Of a DNA stretch of 40,889 nucleotides, positions 34,554-40,889 are shown in pieces (positions within the stretch are counted from its first letter, which is position 1; every line of letters starts with the position of its first letter). Source of the DNA: Verrucomicrobiota bacterium (GTDB lineage: Bacteria > Verrucomicrobiota > Verrucomicrobiia > Chthoniobacterales > UBA10450); contig QHPE01000130.1 in the NCBI GenBank assembly GCA_003218945.1, forward strand, positions 1-40,889, in the 5' to 3' direction. The position numbers and the translations under genes are program-made. A model generated the notes under the pieces. The model was not told the DNA's origin and did no database searches. It saw nothing but the letters and a program-made list of their open reading frames with translations.

Positions 34554-36088
34554 TGAAAAACCTCGCAAAATTTTTGCTTTTTGTGCTGCTGTTAAGCGCC
34601 GGAATTTCGCTGCTTTACGATTACCGCCTCAAACACGGCGGCTTAAAGTTCGCGTCCGGGCGCACACCGGAAAAATATACGTTTGCCTCCGAGTCGGCGG
34701 TGAACCCAAAACAGGTTGCATCCCTTGAATCGTTGAATCAGGAACGGCGGGCGCTCGTCAAGGGTGTCGTGCCATCAGTTGTAGCGGTGAAGACGTCAAC
34801 GAAGGTCGCTATCCGGCGCGAATATGGAGTCGATCCCTTCGAATTTTTCTTTCCAAATCAACGGAGATTTCGCAATCCGCGCGACGAAGCGCTGGTGCAA
34901 ACGTCGCTTGGGTCCGGCGTGATCGTGACGAATGAGGGTCATATCATTACGAACAACCACGTGGTGACTGACAGACAAGGCCGTCCGGTTGATCAGATTG
35001 AAGTCCAACTGAGCGACGGCCGAACGAAAAAGGCGCGCTTCGTTGGTGCCGATGACCAGGTGGACCTGGCCGTGCTCAAGATCGATGATCCAGGAGTCAG
35101 GCCGCTCAAGCTTGCTGACTCGGACAAGGTACAGCCAGGGGATTTTGTCCTGGCGATCGGTAACCCACTTGGATTTGAGGAAACGGTCACCGATGGGATC
35201 ATCAGTTCAAAGGGACGGCCCAATCGCAGCGATGTTTTCGCTGATCTGCTGCAGACAAATGCAGCAATCAATCCGGGCAACAGCGGAGGCCCATTGATCA
35301 ACCTCCGCGGCGAAGTGATTGGGATCAATACGGTGATCGCCTCAACCACCGGCGGGTCTCAGGGACTTGGGTTTGCAATCCCCTCAAACACAGTTCGCAG
35401 CGCGCTGGAAAGTTTGTTGAAACAGGGACGCATCATTCGCGGCTACCTCGGAATCCAGACGGGAGCGTCGCAGCGCGGCGTCGGTGACTCGGACACGGAA
35501 GGTGTGACTGTGGGTGAAGTAGTCTCCGGATCCCCGGCAGAACAGGCAGGCCTGCAGCCCGGCGATGTCATCAGCAAATTCGACGGACGCGACGTGAAGA
35601 ATTTCAGGACGCTTCGCACACTAGTCGCCGAGGCGCCACTGGACAAGCAGGTAGAGCTTCAAATCGTCCGCAACGGAAAACCGTTAACGGTAAAAACGCA
35701 GATTAAAGAACAACCAGTCGATTACGAAAGCGCGCGCGTTGCTCCGAGCGGAAACCAGCCGCGTCCACAAGGCCCGCAACAGCCTGAGGATCAGGAAGAC
35801 GTCGACAGTCCCCTGGCATCAATTCACGTAGACGAATTAGCTCCGGAAAAAGCGCGCCAACTCGATCTGCCTCCAAACGTGAAAGGCGTACTCGTTACTA
35901 ACGTTGATCCCGACAGCGGTGTGGCCGAATTACAGAAGGGCGACGTGATTGAAGAGATCAATCAACAGCCAGTCACATCCGTTTCCGACTACAACAAGAT
36001 CGTCGCCTCGCTCGATCCGAACCAGCCGCAAGTCTTATCTGTTTGCCGCCATCGCGCGCGCTCGTTTTTAGTTTTGCGGCCGCGATAA
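34553..36088 (+). CDS. DegP/HtrA-type periplasmic serine protease with two PDZ domains
   Basis: An envelope quality-control protease or chaperone. An N-terminal signal anchor (FLLFVLLLSAGISLLYDY) is followed by a trypsin-like domain with the triad: His in HIITNNHVV, Asp in VDLAVLKID, Ser in NPGNSGGPLIN. PDZ1 (RGYLGIQTGAS, GSPAEQAGLQPGDVISKFDG) and PDZ2 (NVKGVLVTNVDPDSGVAELQ) follow. A long Pro/Gln linker (NQPRPQGPQQPEDQED) separates them. At 511 residues it is close to family size. The ATG overlaps the recG stop (TGATG). The very C-terminus (CRHRARSFLVLRPR) replaces the usual V-R-x-G pattern. Confidence 0.92.
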   Translation: MKNLAKFLLFVLLLSAGISLLYDYRLKHGGLKFASGRTPEKYTFASESAVNPKQVASLESLNQERRALVKGVVPSVVAVKTSTKVAIRREYGVDPFEFFFPNQRRFRNPRDEALVQTSLGSGVIVTNEGHIITNNHVVTDRQGRPVDQIEVQLSDGRTKKARFVGADDQVDLAVLKIDDPGVRPLKLADSDKVQPGDFVLAIGNPLGFEETVTDGIISSKGRPNRSDVFADLLQTNAAINPGNSGGPLINLRGEVIGINTVIASTTGGSQGLGFAIPSNTVRSALESLLKQGRIIRGYLGIQTGASQRGVGDSDTEGVTVGEVVSGSPAEQAGLQPGDVISKFDGRDVKNFRTLRTLVAEAPLDKQVELQIVRNGKPLTVKTQIKEQPVDYESARVAPSGNQPRPQGPQQPEDQEDVDSPLASIHVDELAPEKARQLDLPPNVKGVLVTNVDPDSGVAELQKGDVIEEINQQPVTSVSDYNKIVASLDPNQPQVLSVCRHRARSFLVLRPR

Positions 36089-36100
36089 ATATTCCAAAAT

Positions 36101-36176
36101 TGTAGCCACCGGCCTGTGGCCGTTCCGGTCCGCAGTCATTTACAACGAGAAGACGGTCCACAGGACCGTGGCTACA
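36101..36176. repeat. REP-like hairpin-doublet element (type B)
   Basis: Exact 9-bp inverted ends TGTAGCCAC (36101-36109) and GTGGCTACA (36168-36176). Internal hairpins CGGCC-TGT-GGCCG (36110-36122) and ACGGTCC-ACA-GGACCGT (36153-36169). It lies between the convergent protease and CADD genes. Confidence 0.85.
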
Positions 36177-36181
36177 GCCGC

Positions 36182-36853
36182 TTAGCACGCGATCGCGTGC
36201 CGCTGGCACACCCCAGAGAGCATTTCCCAAAGCGCGTCGAGAACGCGATTCACGGACGCTTTCACTGACTCAAAATTTTGCTTATCGATGTAATGGCTCA
36301 GCATTTCGCGTTCGGAAGCGGAATGTTCGCGGTCAGCTTCGATGTGCACGCTGAAGTATTCGTAATGTTTTGGATCAGCGAAGCCGTAATATTTTGTTAG
36401 CCCGTCGATCTTGGATTCACATATTGCCGGGATCTGACTTTCATACGCGTAGAGCGCCGCTAACCCGCCCGCCGTTGATTGCTGGCCGCAAACTGAACGG
36501 AAAGTGTCTATCAGATTGTTTGTCTCCCGTCGCTTGTCAGATTCGCGCGCATCGCCGTAAGACACACCGAGGCCTTCAGCAAACTGGAGCCACAGTTCGG
36601 GATGGTTCGGCGATCCCGCTTCCTCATCGATCAAATTGTTGAGCAATTGTTTGCGCGCCGACTGATCTTCGCAGTGCGCATGCACTGCCGACAGGTACGT
36701 CGGAAAAGCTGCGACGTGATGGTAATACTGCCTCGCATAATCCGCGAGTGCTTCTCGGCTGAGTTCCCCGCGTGTCCACGCGAGATAAAACGGATGTTTC
36801 AAGAGATGTTTCGCCGCAATGTCGTTATCGATCGTATCGAGGTATTCGTTCAT
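36182..36853 (-). CDS. CADD-family protein (putative para-aminobenzoate synthase)
   Basis: Chlamydia CADD is a heme-oxygenase-fold, metal-dependent oxygenase that makes para-aminobenzoate from its own Tyr27 and a Lys (K152). Counting with offset 4, the known residues are all here: Y23 in HPFYLAW (Tyr27), Y39 (Tyr43), E77 and H84 (metal ligands E81, H88), E138 (E142), K148 (K152), H170, D174 and H177 (H174, D178, H181). 223 residues matches the family. This would feed folate synthesis without pabABC. The family is well supported by these residues; activity here is inference. Its neighbours on this strand are the maltokinase and treS parts, with no obvious pathway link. Confidence 0.85.
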   Translation of the reverse strand: MNEYLDTIDNDIAAKHLLKHPFYLAWTRGELSREALADYARQYYHHVAAFPTYLSAVHAHCEDQSARKQLLNNLIDEEAGSPNHPELWLQFAEGLGVSYGDARESDKRRETNNLIDTFRSVCGQQSTAGGLAALYAYESQIPAICESKIDGLTKYYGFADPKHYEYFSVHIEADREHSASEREMLSHYIDKQNFESVKASVNRVLDALWEMLSGVCQRHAIAC

Positions 36854-36878
36854 TTATGTTCTCCAGATGGATTCAGGC

Positions 36879-36939
36879 CACAGATTGACACAGATCCTCA
36901 CCAATTAAGAAGCAGAATTTTATCTGTGTTTCATCTGTG
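36879..36939. repeat. Inverted repeat of ACACAGAT / ATCTGTGT words
   Basis: CACAGATTGACACAGAT (36879-36895) is mirrored by ATCTGTGTTTCATCTGTG (36922-36939), between the CADD gene and the maltokinase stop. It looks like a dispersed intergenic repeat; a regulatory role is not evident. Confidence 0.55.
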
Positions 36940-36960
36940 TGAATTGTGTGGCAGAAAATT

Positions 36961-38724
36961 TCACGCAACTTGCAAAATGTGTTTGATCCCGCGAATCGGA
37001 ATGAGGACCCAGCTGGGACGATGGTTTAGTTCATAGGCGATCTCGTAGACAGCTTTGTCGAGCAGATAGGCTTCAAGCATGATCTGGAGGTCCTCGCTGT
37101 TTTTCGGGACAAAGATCGCGGCTGCGGTCGTGTGCAAATAGCTTTGCAGAAAGACGCTGCTCATGTGGCGATACCAGAGATCGGCCCAGCGCTCGAGGAA
37201 GGGCACGTCTTCTTTGCGCATGGCCGGCTGCCACAGTGCGGCGTAGGCGGCATATTGGAACGAACGCATCATACCGGCGACATCGCGTAGCGCGGACCGT
37301 TTCATTTTTCGATCGCTCAACGGTCGCGCCGGTTCTCCTTCGAAATCGAGAATCACGAAATCTTTACCCGTATAAAGCAGTTGCCCAAGATGATAGTCGC
37401 CGTGAATCCGGATTTTCGCGGCGTTCGCGCGGCGATCGAGCAATCCCTTTTCGCGTGCCAATATTTCCTTTTCCGCAGCGAGCACTTCCCGGGCTTCGCT
37501 TCGGAATTTCGCAGGGACATCCGACAATTTCTTCCCCAAAAATGTAAACGCGCGGCGCAATGAGGTGCGCATGCTTTGGTAAACAGACCGCTGCGCCATG
37601 GCATTAAATGCCTCTGGCGCGAACGCAGGATCGTCACTTCTCGATGCCAGCGCAAGATGCAGCTCACCAGTGCGCTGTCCTAGCAACTTTACCTTTTCGG
37701 GATACACGCCGCCTATCAGCTCATCGAGAAGAGCCCCGGGAGGGGCTGTCTCATTTTGAAAATCGGCTTTGCGCTCCAGCATGCGTTCGTAATAGCGGCC
37801 GAGAGCGTCCACTGTAAGGGTCCAAACGTCGCCTTCGTTGGCGACCGCGCGCTGCAGAAGACAAACAACAGTTGGCTCTGCCTTTGCCCGGCGATATTCG
37901 AGTGCCCCGACGAAAGCAGGCACGTTCGGAAACTCGGTTCGCTCCGTCAGAAATCGGGTGATTTCCACGTCAGGGTTCATGCCGTCCTCGAGTTTCCGAT
38001 AGAGTTTCAGGAAGAATTTATTGTCAAACAGCATCGAAGAGTTGCTTTGTTCTGCGTTCAAAACGTAGGATTTTTCGGAGACACCAGGGTCCTGCGGCTC
38101 CAGGTCATCCTTTGCGACGCCGACAAATTGTCCTGCCTGAGCTCGGAGCGTGCGACGCTGCACGATGGCGTCGAACAATTGTGAGCGAAACGCCGAGTCC
38201 CAGATGGCATCGCATAGAATAGCGCCGTTGCTTTGAGCAAAATGCGCTACGACGGCTTGAGGCGCACTCTGCGCAATGGAGTGTGCGCTTTCGCCGGAGG
38301 CAATCTCTACCGGAATTGTGTACGTTTCTGATGGGGCATCCAGATAATTTACCTCGACCAACCAAAGTCGCGCGCCGTCGGCATTGGGCGAAACCGGAAG
38401 CTGCTCGGTCACTTTGAGGTTCCGAAAACTGCGTGCTTTCGAACCAAACCAACGGGCATTGTGGATGTGATTGGGGAGAACCTCTCGCTCGAGCTGGTCT
38501 CGCTGGCCATCGCCAAGCAGGATGTCGAACTGAGCTGGCACGTTGATACTTGGGACAACGCGTTTCTTCAATGCACGCCGACTATTGCTCGGCGTTTGGA
38601 GCGCGAACCAGTAATAAGCGTGTGGACCGAGTGTGATGACGTAGCGCGTTTTCCTTATCGGTCGAAAGAGATTGCGGCTAAAAACCTCCATCGGGACGCA
38701 GCCGGCGAAACGCGAAAGATCCAA
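36961..38724 (-). CDS. Maltokinase domain (3' part of a treS-maltokinase fusion)
   Basis: Maltokinase (Pep2/Mak) phosphorylates maltose to maltose 1-phosphate for GlgE-type glucan synthesis. The kinase-like core has IHGDYHLGQLLYTGKDFVILDFEGEPARPLSDRKMK, in two motif blocks: HGDYHLGQ catalytic Asp and DFEGEP metal site. The N-terminal part (about residues 1-45: DLSRFAGCVPMEVFSRNLF, ITLGPHAYYWFAL) is the C-terminal beta domain of TreS, showing that this is a fused TreS-Mak gene. The frame extends upstream to about 38780 as QTIIVVANLSRF and is out of frame with treS. The listed start is a TTG and is probably not a real start. Confidence 0.85.
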   Translation of the reverse strand: MDLSRFAGCVPMEVFSRNLFRPIRKTRYVITLGPHAYYWFALQTPSNSRRALKKRVVPSINVPAQFDILLGDGQRDQLEREVLPNHIHNARWFGSKARSFRNLKVTEQLPVSPNADGARLWLVEVNYLDAPSETYTIPVEIASGESAHSIAQSAPQAVVAHFAQSNGAILCDAIWDSAFRSQLFDAIVQRRTLRAQAGQFVGVAKDDLEPQDPGVSEKSYVLNAEQSNSSMLFDNKFFLKLYRKLEDGMNPDVEITRFLTERTEFPNVPAFVGALEYRRAKAEPTVVCLLQRAVANEGDVWTLTVDALGRYYERMLERKADFQNETAPPGALLDELIGGVYPEKVKLLGQRTGELHLALASRSDDPAFAPEAFNAMAQRSVYQSMRTSLRRAFTFLGKKLSDVPAKFRSEAREVLAAEKEILAREKGLLDRRANAAKIRIHGDYHLGQLLYTGKDFVILDFEGEPARPLSDRKMKRSALRDVAGMMRSFQYAAYAALWQPAMRKEDVPFLERWADLWYRHMSSVFLQSYLHTTAAAIFVPKNSEDLQIMLEAYLLDKAVYEIAYELNHRPSWVLIPIRGIKHILQVA

Positions 38725-40216
38725 CTCGGCTGACTGCGAAAACCTGGAGAGATTTGCAACGACTATGATCGTCTGAGAACGCTTTGAAATTTCTTCGCAT
38801 CGCGATCACACGACGCGTCCACCACAGCAGCGACGAAAGATTTTTCTGCTGGTTCTCGACGTTCACAGCTTCGTAGTGATACTCAGGGTCGATCGTGACC
38901 GGCAAATAAAGCTGTTGCGGATTTGCCCTTGAAAATCCTGCGTTCCGGTCTGGGCTCCATTGCATGGGCGTGCGGCAACCATTGCGGTCGCCCAGATAAA
39001 AATTGTCTCCCATGCCAATCTCATCGCCGTAATAGATGATTGGTGTGCCTGGCATGGAAAAGAGCAGCGTGTTGAGGAGCTCGATTTTTCGGCGGTTGTT
39101 CGCAAGGAGCGGCCCAAGCCGACGGCGGATGCCGAGATTGATCCGTGCGTGAGGGTCTGTGGCGTACACGCGATACATGTAGTCGCGCTCCTCGTCGGTC
39201 ACCATTTCCAGCGTAAGCTCGTCGTGATTGCGAAGAAACATCGCCCATTGGCAGTTGTCGGGGATCGGCGGCGTCTGATCGAGGATGTCGATGATTTGGA
39301 GCGACATGAACATTCGCGGCATCAGCGGGAAATGAAAACTCATGTGGGTCTCATCACCCTTGCCGAAATACGCTGCCGCGTCCTCCGGCCATTGATTGGC
39401 TTCTGAGAGCAGCATGCGATTTGGGAACTTCGCATCCACATGCGCACGCAGTTCGCGAAGAAATTCGTGTGTTTCGGCTAAATTCTCGCAGTTAGTGTCT
39501 TCCCGTTCGTAAAGATACGGCACGGCGTCGAGCCGAAGTCCGTCCACGCCCATCGACAGCCAGAAATCGCAGACCTTCTTCACCGCCTCGTGCACCGCGG
39601 GATTGTCAAAATTCAGGTCCGGCTGATGCGAATAAAAGCGGTGCCAGTAATAGGCCTTGGCCACAGGGTCCCACGCCCAGTTCGACGTTTCGAAATCTTT
39701 GAAGATGATTCGCGCATCACCGTATTTTTCCGGCGTGTCGCTCCAGACGTAGAAATCCTTGTAGGCGAGGTCGCCGGCGCTGTAGCCGGCGGCGTTGACC
39801 CCGGTTGCCCTTGCGTCACCGGCCGCTGCTGCCGCCACCGCGCGTCGTGATTTTTGGAACCACGGATTTTGGTCGGACGTGTGATTGATTACCAGTTCGG
39901 TAATAACGCGCAGATTGCGTTGATGCGCGGCATCCAGAAACACCCGGAAATCATCGAGCGTGCCGAAATTCGGATTAACATCGAAATAATCGGCAATATC
40001 GTAACCATCGTCGCGCAGCGGCGACGGATAGAACGGCAGCAGCCAGATAGCGGTGATCCCGAGTTCCTGGAGATAATCCAGCTTCTCCATGAGCCCGCGA
40101 AAATCGCCCATGCCGTCGCCATCGCTGTCGCAAAAAGTCTTGACGTGCAGCTCGTAGATGATGGCGTCCTTGTACCAAAGTGGATCCACACTTGTTTGAG
40201 ATTCCCCTTGCACCAT
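38678..40216 (-). CDS. treS: Trehalose synthase (maltose alpha-D-glucosyltransferase), frame-disrupted at its 3' end
   Basis: TreS (GH13) interconverts trehalose and maltose. The catalytic blocks are DGLRLDAVPYLYERE (nucleophile Asp), SEANQWPEDAAAYFG (acid/base Glu) and FLRNHDELTLEM (stabiliser Asp). PLWYKDAIIYELHVKTF and GDFRGLMEKLDYLQ are typical. The frame is lost after RRNFKAFS (about 38775), ending in a spurious tail; the true continuation reads in the maltokinase frame. A 20-odd-residue Ala/Gly-rich insert (AAAAAGDARATGVNAAGYSAG) precedes KDFYVWSDTPEKYGD; its DNA contains a GC-rich inverted repeat. I chose the ATG at 40216 (MVQGESQTS). Confidence 0.9.
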   Translation of the reverse strand: MVQGESQTSVDPLWYKDAIIYELHVKTFCDSDGDGMGDFRGLMEKLDYLQELGITAIWLLPFYPSPLRDDGYDIADYFDVNPNFGTLDDFRVFLDAAHQRNLRVITELVINHTSDQNPWFQKSRRAVAAAAAGDARATGVNAAGYSAGDLAYKDFYVWSDTPEKYGDARIIFKDFETSNWAWDPVAKAYYWHRFYSHQPDLNFDNPAVHEAVKKVCDFWLSMGVDGLRLDAVPYLYEREDTNCENLAETHEFLRELRAHVDAKFPNRMLLSEANQWPEDAAAYFGKGDETHMSFHFPLMPRMFMSLQIIDILDQTPPIPDNCQWAMFLRNHDELTLEMVTDEERDYMYRVYATDPHARINLGIRRRLGPLLANNRRKIELLNTLLFSMPGTPIIYYGDEIGMGDNFYLGDRNGCRTPMQWSPDRNAGFSRANPQQLYLPVTIDPEYHYEAVNVENQQKNLSSLLWWTRRVIAMRRNFKAFSDDHSRCKSLQVFAVSRVGSFAFRRLRPDGGF

Positions 40217-40456
40217 GTGTTTAATCTTTGACGCACAAAAGGCTGCGCGCAATCATCGATCAATCGCTGTCCCGTAACTGCGCGTCACGTGGATTGAAAC
40301 AAAATAGGCTGCGTTGTCATGGCCGCGCCTGCAAAACTTAAGATTTGGCGCGTGGTGCGCTCGGAAAACCGGTGGACGAACTCAGCCGCCCAGATTAAGA
40401 CATTCAACTGCATTTCGGGCATCGATCTCTTCTTGACTCTTGATTTCCGATCTCAC

Positions 40457-40889
40457 ATGGCACGTTCCAAATTAAGCTCTTCCACGGGCGGCTCACGAAA
40501 GAAACGCGCGCGAGTCGCAAAGCCACGAGCGAGACCGCTCACCACTGCGCCGACGCTCGAACCCGGAGCGCCGACTGATTTCGAACTGATGAAGGGGATT
40601 CAAGCGGGTGACGCTGATGCGCTGTCGCAACTCTACGACCGGTACAACGGCATTCTCAAAGCGCTGATCCTGCGAGTAATTCATAATGAGGCTGAGGCCG
40701 ATGATCTCTTGCAGGAGATTTTCATGGAGATCTGGAACCAGGCAAAAAATTTCTCCCCTCAAAAAGGCAAACCGCTCGGCTGGATGGTCACCCTCGCACG
40801 GAGACGCGCAATCGACGGTCTGCGCAAGAAACAGGCTTATGCGCGCGCAGAGGAACGCCTGCAAAACGAAACCGAACAACAGCCCGATG
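40457..40889 (+). CDS. ECF-type RNA polymerase sigma factor (N-terminal part, runs off the window)
   Basis: The frame starts MARSKLSSSTGGSRKKRARV and is open to the right edge (144 codons). Region 2 is clear: ELMKGIQAGDADALSQLYDRY, HNEAEADDLLQEIFMEIWNQA, GWMVTLARRRAIDGLRKK. Region 4 lies outside. The start of a SigK-like ECF sigma factor is a fair reading. An upstream in-frame ATG at 40319 would add 46 residues, but the sigma fold needs only the nearer start. Divergent from treS across a 240-bp gap. Confidence 0.85.
   Translation, partial: MARSKLSSSTGGSRKKRARVAKPRARPLTTAPTLEPGAPTDFELMKGIQAGDADALSQLYDRYNGILKALILRVIHNEAEADDLLQEIFMEIWNQAKNFSPQKGKPLGWMVTLARRRAIDGLRKKQAYARAEERLQNETEQQPD

Overview
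The window looks like a chromosomal housekeeping segment of a soil- or water-type Verrucomicrobiota, possibly Chthoniobacterales-like (lower certainty). The lines of evidence are a verrucomicrobial-style ribosomal cluster lacking rpmD, a futalosine menaquinone pathway (mqnE, mqnA), a CADD-family protein otherwise best known from the related Chlamydiae, a TreS-maltokinase locus, and many short palindromic repeats. The taxonomic call is inference from gene content only.

Layout. Positions 1-3000 hold accessory genes on the minus strand: the start of an RND-type efflux adaptor, its TetR regulator with a 20-bp palindromic operator, a small membrane protein, and a secreted protein built from two copies of one repeat unit. 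Positions 3079-6799 carry tilS and gltX (plus) and tgt (minus). From 6997 to 25296 there is one almost unbroken plus-strand run in which str, S10, spc and alpha-type clusters are joined: rpsL-rpsG-fusA-rpsJ-rplC-rplD-rplW-rplB-rpsS-[coiled-coil gene]-rplV-rpsC-rplP-rpmC-rpsQ-rplN-rplX-rplE-rpsH-rplF-rplR-rpsE-rplO-secY-adk-map-infA-rpmJ-rpsM-rpsK-rpsD. tuf, rpsN, rpmD, rpoA and rplQ are absent from their usual places. Positions 25365-27242 hold small genes (a DUF2934 protein, a YvlD-like membrane protein) and an ECF sigma factor. Positions 27392-29400 hold a broken mqnE and an intact mqnA. Then follow a DUF2939 protein, recJ, recG and a DegP-type protease in a tight plus-strand run (30094-36088), a CADD homologue, maltokinase and trehalose synthase on the minus strand (the last two appear to be one fused gene split by a frameshift), and the start of a second ECF sigma factor at the right edge.

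The main discovery is how mobile or palindromic DNA is tolerated inside genes. recG contains a complete REP-associated tyrosine transposase (RAYT) element, with 42-bp inverted hairpin-doublet ends, inserted in frame between helicase motif Ia and motif II; the 899-codon frame stays open. tgt carries a 96-bp inverted-repeat element read in frame as 32 extra residues, and mqnA carries a smaller hairpin-doublet. The same hairpin-doublet architecture (two 5-9 bp stems with mostly 3-nt loops) recurs in at least five intergenic sites. A repeat of another type forms the hydrophobic core of the signal peptide of the coiled-coil gene lodged in the S10 operon. The window therefore suggests a genome in which REP-like DNA and its transposase colonise coding sequence without breaking it, somewhat as Rickettsia palindromic elements do.
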